64,000 nucleotides of DNA, taken from positions 1,798,001-1,862,000 of the forward strand of contig AGIQ01000002.1 of NCBI GenBank assembly GCA_000230935.2, read 5' to 3'. Both the position numbers and the translations under genes were made by a program. The notes beneath the pieces are model-generated. The model saw only the letters and a program-made list of their open reading frames with translations. It had not been told where the DNA came from and made no database searches. Origin of the DNA: Mycolicibacterium rhodesiae JS60. GTDB taxonomy: Bacteria; Actinomycetota; Actinomycetes; Mycobacteriales; Mycobacteriaceae. Of the stretch, positions 45,028 to 54,301 are shown in pieces (position 1 is the stretch's first letter; each line of letters begins with the position of its first letter).

Positions 45028-45702
45028 ATGGCCATCAATGGGATCAACACACTGGAAACGGACGAACCCGAGACGGATACGGCTGCGTCCGTGGCCAAGC
45101 CGGCCGACCTCAAGACGGACGATCCATCCGATGACGCGGGTGAGCAAGTGCCCGCCGGCGCGAATGCCACGCGCCAGCGATGGTCGGTTTCCGTCAGCGT
45201 CCGTGGTTTGCTGATCGCCGCGGTGATCGTGGCGCTCGTGGCCGGGGCATCCGTACTGGGGTGGCTGTATAGCGATGCACGCGGCCAACTCGACGCGCAG
45301 GCAACTCAAACGGCCAACGCTGCGCGGGCGGAGAAGATCGCTCTCGACTACGCGGTGAACGCCGCGACGATGGACTTCAAGGACCTTCAGGCCTGGCGCG
45401 TCAAACTCGTGGCAGGCACTTCCCCTGAGCTGAACAAGAAGCTCACCGATGCGGGCACGTCGATGGAACAAGTTCTGGTCCCGCTGCAATGGAGCTCGGC
45501 CGCGCAACCATTGGTCGCCAAGGTCAGGTCGGATACCGGTGGTGTCTACGTCGTCGACAGTTTCGTCAGTGTTCAAACGAAGACGGTGCAAGCGCCAGAG
45601 GCACTCCAGTCAACGGCGACCTACAGCACGACGATTGATAGCAACAACAATTGGCAGATCACCGACGTGGGCGGCATCGGTTCAGCGATGGGGCCGAAGT
45701 AG
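45028..45702 (+). CDS. Mce-associated membrane protein (Mas)
   Basis: A 224-residue protein with an acidic N-terminal tail of about 50 residues, one membrane segment (VRGLLIAAVIVALVAGASVL) and an external SnoaL/NTF2-like domain. This layout is typical of proteins encoded directly after mceF. They are thought to stabilise the Mce complex. The ATG at 45028 is preferred because GAAAGG lies 6 bases upstream; an ATG 6 bases earlier touches that site. Confidence 0.85.
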   Translation: MAINGINTLETDEPETDTAASVAKPADLKTDDPSDDAGEQVPAGANATRQRWSVSVSVRGLLIAAVIVALVAGASVLGWLYSDARGQLDAQATQTANAARAEKIALDYAVNAATMDFKDLQAWRVKLVAGTSPELNKKLTDAGTSMEQVLVPLQWSSAAQPLVAKVRSDTGGVYVVDSFVSVQTKTVQAPEALQSTATYSTTIDSNNNWQITDVGGIGSAMGPK

Positions 45703-45828
45703 AAGGCCCCGGCGACGTGAGAAAGGTGGCAATGGTGGGGACGCCACAAGGCGATGGTGTATCGGGACACCTTCTGCCCCTCAATATTCGGCGCGCCAGG
45801 GCACTGCGCAAAACCGACAGGTCCGAAG

Positions 45829-46473
45829 ATGATGGGTAGGGTTCGGCGCGCCGCCGCCGCGGTGGGCTGCTCAGTAGTCTTGTCGGGGAATGCCTTTCTG
45901 ATGGGGCCACCATCAGGTGCCTCGCCTGAGGATCCACCGTCGCCCCCCGATCCGCCGTCGGACAGTTATCTGATCCGCCCCCTCCCCGTCATCACGCCCA
46001 CACCGTCGGACTGGGCGCCCAAGTTTCCGTTTCCCTACGACCAAACGAGGAACAAGGTCACCGGCGCCGACATCACTGCGATGAGTGAGATGTGTCAGTG
46101 GTACAACGCCCAATACTCCACACTCAGAGCTCAGGTCGACAGACTTCAGTTCAACCGAATCGGACCCGACGGAAAAGACTACGACTACACGCGAGACGAT
46201 ATTCAGCAGCAGGTCGACATCGTCAGCGGAAACCTCAGTCAGGCCGTCGACTTTCTGACGCCGCGCGCCCAGTCATTGACCCAGGCACAGAATCCATTCG
46301 GCGACAACTACTTTCCCATCTACGAGGGCGAAGCGTTCTACAAACTGTGGGAGCAGCTGTACAACGTCAACAACGGGATTTTGGCCCATCAACCCGACTG
46401 GTTCACCGGGCCGTCGGTGCAGAAGGCGAAACGGTGGGGCAGCGACATTCACCGCTCGCATGTGTGCGACTAG
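45829..46473 (+). CDS. Exported protein of the mce operon
   Basis: A 214-residue protein with an N-terminal signal sequence (AAAAVGCSVVLSGNAFLMGP) and a proline-rich spacer. A mature domain follows (WAPKFPFPYDQTRNKVTGAD, then MCQWYNAQYSTLRAQVDRLQ) with two cysteines. I do not recognise its function. It is conserved next to mce genes in related genomes as far as I can tell, and its place in the operon suggests a role at the cell wall with the importer. Confidence 0.68.
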   Translation: MMGRVRRAAAAVGCSVVLSGNAFLMGPPSGASPEDPPSPPDPPSDSYLIRPLPVITPTPSDWAPKFPFPYDQTRNKVTGADITAMSEMCQWYNAQYSTLRAQVDRLQFNRIGPDGKDYDYTRDDIQQQVDIVSGNLSQAVDFLTPRAQSLTQAQNPFGDNYFPIYEGEAFYKLWEQLYNVNNGILAHQPDWFTGPSVQKAKRWGSDIHRSHVCD

Positions 46474-46506
46474 GAGACACGTGTACGAACCAGAGGAAGA
46501 AGCGTG

Positions 46507-47043
46507 ATGGTGCGGCGAGCCGGATTGACGGCTCTCCGGGGCCGGCAAGGCTGTGCGATGCCACGCCTCCGCGTGCTGCACGGAATGTGCGTCGTCTTGC
46601 TCGTATCCACGGCCGTCATCGTTTCCGTGGCGCCCGCGGCGGTTGCAGATACCAGCGAGAGCCTCAGGGCCGCACTGGTTGCTGTGCGCGAAACGTCGTG
46701 CGGACCGTTGCGGAACGACCCGGTCATCGACCAGGCAGCTGACCAATTCAATCAGTCCGACGACAAGTGGATCAACAACGCGGCGCGGGCGGCTCCGGTG
46801 GAGATTTCTGCGCCGGTTGGTGTCCCGCCCGACGCTGTATCCCTCCTGAAGGACCTCGGTTATGAAACGCGCCGAGCCACGATCATATTCGGCGCAGGGA
46901 CATCCGACGCCGACGCAATAAGGGCGTTGTTGTTGCAGGGCTACGCCAAGATCCCGGACTGCTCGTACACCGCTTACGGGCTGAGCGTGATGCACAACAG
47001 TTCCAAGAACATGATCTTAACGGCCGTCGTACTGACTTCCTAG
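46507..47043 (+). CDS. Exported CAP-like protein
   Basis: A 178-residue exported protein. The signal peptide lies at about residues 18-47 (MCVVLLVSTAVIVSVAPAAV). The mature part (CGPLRNDPVIDQAADQFNQS, then IPDCSYTAYGLSVM) has two cysteines and resembles the CAP/SCP fold weakly. It sits in a run of secreted genes after the Mce-associated gene and is probably part of the same transcript. Other in-frame starts exist at 46504 and 46558. Confidence 0.6.
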   Translation: MVRRAGLTALRGRQGCAMPRLRVLHGMCVVLLVSTAVIVSVAPAAVADTSESLRAALVAVRETSCGPLRNDPVIDQAADQFNQSDDKWINNAARAAPVEISAPVGVPPDAVSLLKDLGYETRRATIIFGAGTSDADAIRALLLQGYAKIPDCSYTAYGLSVMHNSSKNMILTAVVLTS

Positions 47044-47103
47044 GGTCGGGGCGCCGAAGTCATCTCTGTCACAATCGCGTTCGTCATTCTGAGAAGGAGC
47101 CAC

Positions 47104-47544
47104 GTGAATCGCATTTCGACGCTGGTGATCGCGGCGCTCGCTGGCGTTGCCAGCCTGGTTCAGGTTCCTGCGGCGCGCGCCGAGGACGCTGTCACCTATG
47201 AGATTCTCTCGGAGGTGGTGCCCGTGTTGGCCGGCGTCGAGTACCGCGACACCTCGGGTAAGCACCTCTTGCAAGGCGTTCCGTTGCCCTGGTCCCTCAC
47301 AGTGCCCGTCGTGAATGCAACGAGCCCGACCGCAGACGGTGCTGAACTGCGGGCGGACTGGCGACCAAACTTTCGGACTGCTGCAACTGTGGGGCGCGTT
47401 TTGCAAGGCCAATTCGTGACGGTGCGCATCTCCCGAGGTGGCACCGTGCTTTGCGAGTCTGTCCTGGATGTTGGCAATGCCACGTGCTATGGCAGCGTGC
47501 CACACACGGCCGAAAACGAATCATCGCCGGGAAACCTGCCGTGA
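47104..47544 (+). CDS. Small exported protein (beta-sandwich type)
   Basis: A 146-residue exported protein with a signal peptide (VIAALAGVASLVQVPAARA) and two cysteines (TVLCESVLDVGNATCYG) that can form a loop. GAAGGAG precedes the GTG start by 5 bases. The pattern of strands resembles the MmpS-type fold common in mycobacteria, without certainty. No enzymatic motif. Confidence 0.65.
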   Translation: MNRISTLVIAALAGVASLVQVPAARAEDAVTYEILSEVVPVLAGVEYRDTSGKHLLQGVPLPWSLTVPVVNATSPTADGAELRADWRPNFRTAATVGRVLQGQFVTVRISRGGTVLCESVLDVGNATCYGSVPHTAENESSPGNLP

Positions 47545-47696
47545 CCGTGCATGCGCGGGAGGGTGGCGGATGAGACATGTTGTTGCAAAACTATTTACAC
47601 CGGCCATGGCTTACATGCAACGGTTGCGGCGACGAATGCAAATGTGCCACACCGGTGTTCGACCGGCGTCCACAACCCGAGCAACGGAGTAACAAG

Positions 47697-48218
47697 GTGA
47701 ACGACGTGCATGGGTCCCGGCCGGTTTGTCGCGGGTTCGCGACGGCCGCATGTGTCATCGGACTCACATTGGCCGCTTCACCTGCGGCGCAATCGGACCC
47801 CGGCGCTGCTCCATCAAGTCCGTACCCAGATGCGAACCTCATCATCAGGTCTTACAACGAGGTGCTGTACAGCGACTACTTCACCAGTAGTGCAGGGGGA
47901 GTGTGGTTTTCGACACCTCTTGGACTCACCTGCGGAATATGGGACCGGGGAAGTTTCGGCTGCACCGGTGATATTCGCGGCGCCCCGCCCGGTACGACCA
48001 ACATCGGTTGGGTCAACGGGAACATCGTTACCCGTTACGACTGGCTATTGGGGGTGCAGTTCCCTCCGGGGCGCGCGGAACGGGACCTGCCACCGCGAAG
48101 CTACGTGACATACAACGGCACTAGATGCGCGACCATGGCAGATTCCAGCACCTACTGCTCGCGCGGTCCGTTCAAGTTCTTCGTCACTCCGAACCAGACC
48201 TGGCTAAGCCCACCGTGA
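47697..48218 (+). CDS. Exported protein of the mce operon
   Basis: A 173-residue exported protein. GTG start with CGGAG 7 bases upstream. Signal peptide FATAACVIGLTLAASPAA, then a domain with four cysteines (LTCGIWDRGSFGCTGD, TRCATMADSSTYCSRG), so probably two disulphide bonds. Function not recognised. Confidence 0.65.
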   Translation: MNDVHGSRPVCRGFATAACVIGLTLAASPAAQSDPGAAPSSPYPDANLIIRSYNEVLYSDYFTSSAGGVWFSTPLGLTCGIWDRGSFGCTGDIRGAPPGTTNIGWVNGNIVTRYDWLLGVQFPPGRAERDLPPRSYVTYNGTRCATMADSSTYCSRGPFKFFVTPNQTWLSPP

Positions 48219-48310
48219 CGAATACCGTGCGCCGGCGTTCACTGTGGATTACAAGTCGACTCGTGCGAACTTGCCGCAAGGGTTGACCTATCGGAGAGGG
48301 GAGCAGACAG

Positions 48311-49507
48311 ATGGCCATCCGACCCAAGGCGGCGATGCTCAAGCGCATCGCGGTAGTCACGGGTTACGCGATTCGGGAGAAGCTGCCAAACGGCAGAAAC
48401 CCCGTTCGCGCCATAGATGAAGTCCCGGCGACGCCCGAAAGTGTGACTACGGCGTGGCTGACGGCCGCACTCTGCCGCAGTCATCCAGCGGCGCGAGTCG
48501 AGCATTTCGAACTTGGCCGCGGTAGCGACGGCACGAGTAACCGGCGCGCTATTCGTGTGGGGTACAACGAAGCTGGGGATGCTGCCCGACTGCCGGTATT
48601 TCTGTGGACAAAGATGACGGCCACGTTGCGCACGCGGCTGATCACTGGTCTGGCAAATATGGGCGCTGGCGAGGCCCGCTTTTACAATCTCGTGCGCCCG
48701 CACGTCGATTTCGGCAGTCCTGCTGGCTTCCATGCCGCCTTTGATCCCCGCAGCCTGCGTTCCATCAGCGTGATGGAGGACGTGGGCTTGACACGCAACG
48801 CCACGTTCGGGAGCACGCTTGAGCCCGTGTCGCGACTTGAGGCCGAGTCGATGGTGGCGCAAATGGCGGCCTATCACGGAGCCTTCTGGGACAGTCCCCG
48901 GTTGACGGGCGACCTCGCGGAACTGCCGACCGCCGAAGATTTCTTGCTCAACATGGCGCAAATGATCAACTTCGAGCGCCAGAGTCTGCGAGGGCTGCAT
49001 CGTTGCCGCGAATTCGTGCCGGATTCGATTGTTCGCCGGAGCGCTGAACTCTGGCCAGGGCTGATCAAGAGCATGGCGTTGCAGCGATCGCTACCCCGAA
49101 CCGTGATCCATCAAGACACGCACGCGGGCAACTGGTTCCGGTACGGGACGAACAAGATGGCCTTGACCGACTGGCAAGGGGTCGCGCGTGGTTCGTGGGC
49201 GACCGACTTGTCATACGCGTTGTCGGCCAATCTGCGTCCAGAGGACCGACGTCTTTGGGAGTCCGACCTGCTCAAGAAGTACCTCGACCACCTCGCGGAA
49301 GCCGGCGGTGCACGGCTGGGCTTCGACGAAGCTTTTCTTGCGTACCGCCGAGAGATGTTGCATGGCCTGTTTTTCTGGCTCTTCCCCGGCGCAGGTTCGC
49401 GATTTCAGCCGAGCTATCAACCACACGCCGAGGTGGTTAACCATATTCACCGAACTGCGCAGGCTGCCGAGGACCTGGACACCCTCGGGGCCATTGCAGC
49501 CAGCTGA
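48311..49507 (+). CDS. Second APH/EcKinase-like phosphotransferase
   Basis: A 398-residue kinase-fold protein with the catalytic loop VIHQDTHAGNWFR (H-x-D...N) at about residue 262 and metal site LTDWQG. GGAGGA-type signals (GAGGGGAGC) precede the ATG. It sits after the secreted mce genes and before the TetR remnant. Together with the kinase at 27577 and the PEP-synthase-like enzyme at 56823, it makes phosphorylation of a small hydrophobic alcohol a theme of the region. Antibiotic resistance is a less likely alternative. Confidence 0.78.
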   Translation: MAIRPKAAMLKRIAVVTGYAIREKLPNGRNPVRAIDEVPATPESVTTAWLTAALCRSHPAARVEHFELGRGSDGTSNRRAIRVGYNEAGDAARLPVFLWTKMTATLRTRLITGLANMGAGEARFYNLVRPHVDFGSPAGFHAAFDPRSLRSISVMEDVGLTRNATFGSTLEPVSRLEAESMVAQMAAYHGAFWDSPRLTGDLAELPTAEDFLLNMAQMINFERQSLRGLHRCREFVPDSIVRRSAELWPGLIKSMALQRSLPRTVIHQDTHAGNWFRYGTNKMALTDWQGVARGSWATDLSYALSANLRPEDRRLWESDLLKKYLDHLAEAGGARLGFDEAFLAYRREMLHGLFFWLFPGAGSRFQPSYQPHAEVVNHIHRTAQAAEDLDTLGAIAAS

Positions 49508-49514
49508 GCGAACG

Positions 49515-49963
49515 TCACTGCACCGCCAAAATTGGCGCCAGCTGGAGTTCGTCGGCGAGCTGCACGATGACCGGAGAAAAGAGGTGCGCCGCGCCGCGTG
49601 GATATTGGTGGCGCGCTGATGGAGTGCGGATTCCGCCAATGCCCCCTGCCGGGCAACGTAGAACAGCGCGGAACCGAGCGTATAGCTCATGAGTGAGCGC
49701 AGTGCGCCCACGGCGGCTTCGCCGCGAAGCCCGCTGGACACTATCAGTTCTAGGACGCGTTCCACGGCGGCCAAGGTGGCCGGTCCGGCGCCCATTGGCT
49801 GCCGGGCATTGAGCAGCGCTACCGCTGGATGCTGCGTAAGCATCGCGTGCGTGCTCGTGACGAATTCGTACAGCTGCCGCTGTACTGGCTGTTCATAAAC
49901 TTGCCAGGCATACTCGCGGTGGCGGTCGTTGTGCGCCGACGGCCCGATTGGTTGGGCTAGCAA
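49515..49963 (-). pseudogene. TetR-family regulator remnant (C-terminal domain only)
   Basis: The minus strand reads AVALLNARQPMGAGPATLAA, then RGEAAVGALRSLMSYTLGSA, a clear TetR C-terminal domain of the tetracycline-repressor type. It then shifts frame near 49570 and ends HLFSPVIVQLADELQLAP...AVQ. No helix-turn-helix domain is found upstream. It is a broken regulator, perhaps an earlier controller of the flanking kinase or secreted genes. Confidence 0.7.
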
Positions 49964-50032
49964 CGCGATCCTTCGACCCTGAATGGCGGGAAGCGCGGGG
50001 CGGATTCGAGAGGTTTGTTGCCGACGCCCGAC

Positions 50033-50347
50033 TCAAACGCCGATTCGTTGATCGTACTGCGGGCAGTACTCATTGACGGATAGAGCTAGGAACTGGTGCG
50101 CCAAGTCCAGGTTGACCGACGTATATCGCGCGATGCGCTCTGTCACCTGCCCGGGATCCCTGTTGCGGCTGAGGAAGTAGCACGCCGACCTACCCGTGCT
50201 GATCAGGTTCTCGGAGTTCTGCTGAAAGCCAAGAGCTTTGGCGGTACTTACGAAGCTTTCATTGTCGGCGTGTGCCGCTGGCGCCCCGAACAGCGTCAGC
50301 GCTACTCCCACGACGGTGCAGCCGATCATTCTGGTAGACATACGCAT
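50033..50347 (-). CDS. DUF732-type small secreted protein
   Basis: About 104 residues with a signal peptide (MIGCTVVGVALTLFGAPA) and a DUF732 core (ESFVSTAKALGFQQNSENLI, SACYFLSRNRDPGQVTERIA) with two cysteines (CYFL, EYCPQY). The start among three ATGs (50359, 50347, 50341) is uncertain. DUF732 proteins are abundant in mycobacteria and of unknown role. It follows a similar gene by about 50 bases. Confidence 0.72.
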   Translation of the reverse strand: MRMSTRMIGCTVVGVALTLFGAPAAHADNESFVSTAKALGFQQNSENLISTGRSACYFLSRNRDPGQVTERIARYTSVNLDLAHQFLALSVNEYCPQYDQRIGV

Positions 50348-50397
50348 TCGGGTTCCCATCTGAGAAATGGCGCTCGCGGAGCAGATCTTGGCTACGT

Positions 50398-50724
50398 TCA
50401 CTGTGGGCACAGGTAGATGAACGCCAGTTGAGTAATGACTGGAGACACCCCTGTCGCCGAATATCCGACCAACCCGATGTCGCGCTTCTGGCATGCCAGT
50501 TGGCCGCTATCCAGCAGTTCCGCGTCGCTGTGGAACGCCATGTTGTCGCGGCTGACCGAGAACACCCGGTGCACCTGGTCAAGATACTGAAGCTCAATGG
50601 GCGTCAGCGGGGTCAACGGTTCTGCCATCGCGGCCTGGGCGCCGACCACGTTCATGGCGGCTGCCAGTAATGACCCGGCCAACAAGCACTTTGGGATGCT
50701 CAACTCCGTCGCCTTCCGCCACAT
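50398..50724 (-). CDS. Second DUF732-like small secreted protein
   Basis: A 108-residue protein with a signal peptide (LLAGSLLAAAMNVVGAQAA). Its mature region (IELQYLDQVHRVFSVSRDNM) and terminal LCPQ resemble those of its downstream neighbour, with two cysteines (LACQKR and YLCPQ). It probably forms a two-gene operon with the DUF732 gene at 50033. Confidence 0.7.
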   Translation of the reverse strand: MWRKATELSIPKCLLAGSLLAAAMNVVGAQAAMAEPLTPLTPIELQYLDQVHRVFSVSRDNMAFHSDAELLDSGQLACQKRDIGLVGYSATGVSPVITQLAFIYLCPQ

Positions 50725-50970
50725 CTCTGATTCCAATCTGTTGCCGATGGTAATTCGATTTGATTCACGCCGCGTCGGATCGGCGGTTCTCAAGACCGGT
50801 GCGCGCGTGTCGGGGGGACGCTCATCTGCTCGCACCGGGTGGTGGTCGACAATCCGCCGTCGAATGGGGGAGGGGTAGGCGATGGCTGCCGCAAACCGGC
50901 ACGGCGTGCGGCCAAACGGGACCCTCCGAAGTCTCACCCCATGACAGGTGAGGGCGCGAATCTAGACAAT

Positions 50971-50994
50971 TATGTGTACTTGGGTGTAAACATA
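50971..50994. promoter_or_regulatory. 24-bp operator, site 4 (dioxygenase promoter)
   Basis: TATGTGTAC-TTGGGT-GTAAACATA, one base from the ideal dyad. It lies 118 bases upstream of the carotenoid-oxygenase-type gene, which starts the three-gene operon, and also upstream of the divergent DUF732 pair. Confidence 0.78.
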
Positions 50995-51111
50995 TAGACG
51001 ACGCGGTTTTGACACTCGCGAGTTGGTTCTGGAAGCAGGGCACAGTCGCGAGCGATTCACTGCGCTTGACATGCCCGTTTAGGGCCGACAGAGAAAGAAG
51101 GAGCGAGTCCC

Positions 51112-52662
51112 ATGGAGCAGCGCGGGGTGTTCTGGCCGATGGCCTTCGAGGCGGAAGTACCCGAGTGTCGGGTGATCGGTGAGATTCCCAAGGACATCTA
51201 CGGGGGCTTCTACCGTAACGGGCCCACCCAGCGGCATCCCGCGCGTCAGGGCAACGAAACGGTGTTCACCACCGACGGAATGGTGCAGGGCCTCATTATC
51301 GAGAACGGCAAGGCTTCGTTCCGCAACCGGTGGGTCCGGACACCAAAGTTCTGCGCTGAGGAACGGGCGGGGCGAGCCCTGTTCGACTGGGCCGATTGCG
51401 AAGCAAAGGACTGGACGGCGCTCGGATTGGGTGACGTCATTCGCAATCGTTACACCGAGGGGCTTTCCCACAGCACGGCAATGGTCAATGCCTTTCCGTT
51501 CGGCGACAACCTCTTCGCCGTCGGTGAGCAGTCGGGTGCTCCGCTCGCACTCGATCCCCTGACGCTGGAGACCAAGGGGTACCCAGTCTGGGGCGGAAGG
51601 TTGTCAGCCGGCATTCGCGAGCCCGTCGCATTCGGCGACGGCAACATGGCACCTCACCCCAAGTGGGACAACGACACTCAGGTCCTCTACGCCTGGGGAT
51701 ATAGCGATCAACCCCCATATGTCACCCTGCATTGGGTCAACCCTGATGGATCGATGCGTAGCCGGGCACTCGATGACGCCCCCCACGCAACGGTGGCGCA
51801 CGACGCGTGGCTCACCGAGAACTACTTCATCCTGCCGTTCCAGCCGTTCACGATCTCGCTAGAGCGCGCCAACAAGGGAATTGGCGGATATGGTTGGGAG
51901 ACTGAGCTGCCGATCGTGTTGGCGGTCGTCGACCGTCACGACATCGACGCGCCGGTACGCTACATCACCGCGGACATCGAACCGCAGTACATGATGCATA
52001 TGTTGTCGGCGAACGAGGTTGGGGATCGGATCACGCTGGATGCTCCGCTGTTCGGCCGTCCGCCATTTCAGACCATCGACATGGCTCAGCCGGGCGATGC
52101 ATTCATCCCGTTCTTTCAGGTGTCGCCCAGCAAGCTCGGGCGGTGGACCATGGACATGGCCGCCGAGACCGTCTCCAGCGAGATCCTCGATGACGTCATG
52201 TGCGAACTGCCGAAGATCGACGAGCGTTTCTTCGGAAAGCCTTATCAGTGGGGCTATTTCATCGGTGGCGAGGAGAGCGGCAGCCGGCCCGGCGCGATGC
52301 GGATGAACACCTTGATTCGTCGCGACATGCGCTCCGGTGCGGACCAGCGGCGCAAGCTGACGGACAACAAGCATCATGCCGTGTTGGAGCCGGCGTTCAT
52401 ACCACGGACCCCCGAATCCGCGGAGGGCGACGGATATCTGATCGTCCCGGTCTCGAAGTTCGTCGACCACCTCGGCGAATACCAGTTGTTCGATGCCGAT
52501 GACATTGCCAGCGGGCCCATCGCGACTATTGAGCTGCCATTTCACATGGGGTGGACGCCCCACGGACACTGGATGGACTTCCGTACCGTGGACTCGATCA
52601 GCAAGAGCACACTGCGGCTCGGGCAAGAAGCAGCGGAAGACGCACCGTGGATATCCGCCTGA
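51112..52662 (+). CDS. Carotenoid-cleavage-oxygenase-family dioxygenase
   Basis: A 516-residue non-heme iron dioxygenase of the carotenoid/lignostilbene cleavage family. The four iron-binding histidines are visible at His182 (APHPKW), His230 (TVAHDAW), His296 (MMHMLSANE) and His484 (TPHGHWMD). It cleaves a C=C bond between an aromatic or isoprenoid chain and a hydrocarbon. The ATG has AGGAG about 7 bases upstream. A CoA ligase and an enoyl-CoA hydratase gene follow, so the aldehyde or acid products may be activated and broken down. Confidence 0.9.
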   Translation: MEQRGVFWPMAFEAEVPECRVIGEIPKDIYGGFYRNGPTQRHPARQGNETVFTTDGMVQGLIIENGKASFRNRWVRTPKFCAEERAGRALFDWADCEAKDWTALGLGDVIRNRYTEGLSHSTAMVNAFPFGDNLFAVGEQSGAPLALDPLTLETKGYPVWGGRLSAGIREPVAFGDGNMAPHPKWDNDTQVLYAWGYSDQPPYVTLHWVNPDGSMRSRALDDAPHATVAHDAWLTENYFILPFQPFTISLERANKGIGGYGWETELPIVLAVVDRHDIDAPVRYITADIEPQYMMHMLSANEVGDRITLDAPLFGRPPFQTIDMAQPGDAFIPFFQVSPSKLGRWTMDMAAETVSSEILDDVMCELPKIDERFFGKPYQWGYFIGGEESGSRPGAMRMNTLIRRDMRSGADQRRKLTDNKHHAVLEPAFIPRTPESAEGDGYLIVPVSKFVDHLGEYQLFDADDIASGPIATIELPFHMGWTPHGHWMDFRTVDSISKSTLRLGQEAAEDAPWISA

Positions 52663-52708
52663 CTTGGGCTGCCAGCAGTGGGGATACGCGACCGACGAAG
52701 GTATGACT

Positions 52709-54301
52709 ATGACAACGGTGTCGACCAGCCCGAACTCGGTGAGCGAACTGCTCAGTGTCCGTTCGGGGTTAACGCCTGACGACGTGGTGGTTCGGTGCGC
52801 CGGAGAGGCTGTTACTGCCCGGGAGCTGGACGACCGGGTCACCCGCGTTGCGCGGGGATTGCTCGCTCAGGGCCTCCAACCCGGAGACAGAGTAGGCGTG
52901 CTCTTGCCGACTTCGATGCCCTTCGTCGAGCTGATCTTTGCGTGTTCGCGCGCGGGTCTCGTTCAGGTGCCGCTCAACGCATTTCTCAAGGGGGACTTCC
53001 TTCGTCATCAACTCGTCGACAGTGGGGCCGCGGCATTGGTTACCGACGAAGACGGGTTGCGAACGGCGGTGCCGCTGCTCGATGACACCCAGATCGAGCA
53101 CACCATCACGGTGGAGTCCGACTACGAACAGCTGCGCAACCATTCCGGCGAGGAACCGTTGCCGTCGTGCGAACCGTCGGAACTGGCAGTGCTGATGTAC
53201 ACCTCGGGGACCACCGGTCTGCCCAAGGCGTGCATGCTGAGCCACGCTTACCAGATCAACGTTGCGCGCGCCTATCACGAGGCAGGTTGGGTGGCCACCA
53301 ACGAACGGGTTTACACCGCGTTGCCGCTGTATCACGCCGCCGGTCAACTCACCGCGTTGATGACTGCCCTCTATGCGGCCGGAGACATCGTATTTCCCGA
53401 TAGATTCCGGGCCACCCAATTCATGCTCGACGCCGCCGAGAACGAGGCGACGCTGGTCCTCGGCGTGATGGCGATGGCCACCGCAATCCTGGCGTCCTCG
53501 CCTGACAACGATCCGCCATTCGGCGTGGTGCCGAAGGCGATCTGGGTACCGCTCGATGCCGCCAACCAGAAGGCGTTCGCCGACAGGTTTGGGTGCCGGG
53601 TCACTTCCGAAGGCTACGGTCAATCTGAGGCGACGGCCATCTGCCTCAACCCCTTCGACTCAGGCATCCGTCGTCCGGGAACCATGGGACGCCCGACCAG
53701 TTTTGTCGAGGTCGCCGTCGTCGACGACAACGATGCCGAGGTGCCGATCGGAGAAGTCGGCGAGCTGGTGGTCCGCCCGCGGGTGCCTGGTGCGATCTTC
53801 TCCGGGTATTGGAACCGTCCGGATGCGACGGTAGCCGCATTCCGGAACCTCTGGTACCACACCGGTGACTACGGCCGCCGTCACGACGATGGCTTTTTCT
53901 CCTTCGTGGACCGGAAGAAGGATGCGATGAGGCGCCGAGGAGAGAACGTCTCCTCAGTCGAATTGGAGCGGGCGATCATGGCCCACGCCTCGATACGCGA
54001 GGCAGCCGTGCACGCGGTTCCGTCGCAGCTCGGTGAGGACGACATCAAGGTGTGCCTGGTACTTGCCGATGACCCCATCGACCTGCCTGAACTGTTCGAA
54101 TTCTTCAAGGAGAAACTGCCCTACTTCGCCGTTCCGCGCTATGTAGAGTTTCTCGCGGAGTTGCCCAAGAACGGAGTCGGCCGAGTGCTCAAACACAAGT
54201 TGCGCGAGGAGGGCGTCAACAGTTCGACGGTCGATCTGGAATCGCTTGGCCTGGCGGTGGCAAAGGCTGATCGACGTGGGCGGGACTCCCGTGGGAAATG
54301 A
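52709..54301 (+). CDS. Acyl-CoA ligase (FadD/CaiC-like)
   Basis: A 530-residue adenylating enzyme. P-loop YTSGTTGLPKACMLSH, SEGYGQSEATAICLN, WYHTGDYGRRHDDGFFSFVD and the catalytic lysine in LPKNGVGRVLKHKLRE. GAAGG lies 7 bases before the ATG at 52709; a second ATG 6 bases earlier is possible. It is the second gene of the dioxygenase operon and overlaps the hydratase gene by 11 bases. It probably converts the cleavage-derived acid to its CoA ester. Confidence 0.92.
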   Translation: MTTVSTSPNSVSELLSVRSGLTPDDVVVRCAGEAVTARELDDRVTRVARGLLAQGLQPGDRVGVLLPTSMPFVELIFACSRAGLVQVPLNAFLKGDFLRHQLVDSGAAALVTDEDGLRTAVPLLDDTQIEHTITVESDYEQLRNHSGEEPLPSCEPSELAVLMYTSGTTGLPKACMLSHAYQINVARAYHEAGWVATNERVYTALPLYHAAGQLTALMTALYAAGDIVFPDRFRATQFMLDAAENEATLVLGVMAMATAILASSPDNDPPFGVVPKAIWVPLDAANQKAFADRFGCRVTSEGYGQSEATAICLNPFDSGIRRPGTMGRPTSFVEVAVVDDNDAEVPIGEVGELVVRPRVPGAIFSGYWNRPDATVAAFRNLWYHTGDYGRRHDDGFFSFVDRKKDAMRRRGENVSSVELERAIMAHASIREAAVHAVPSQLGEDDIKVCLVLADDPIDLPELFEFFKEKLPYFAVPRYVEFLAELPKNGVGRVLKHKLREEGVNSSTVDLESLGLAVAKADRRGRDSRGK

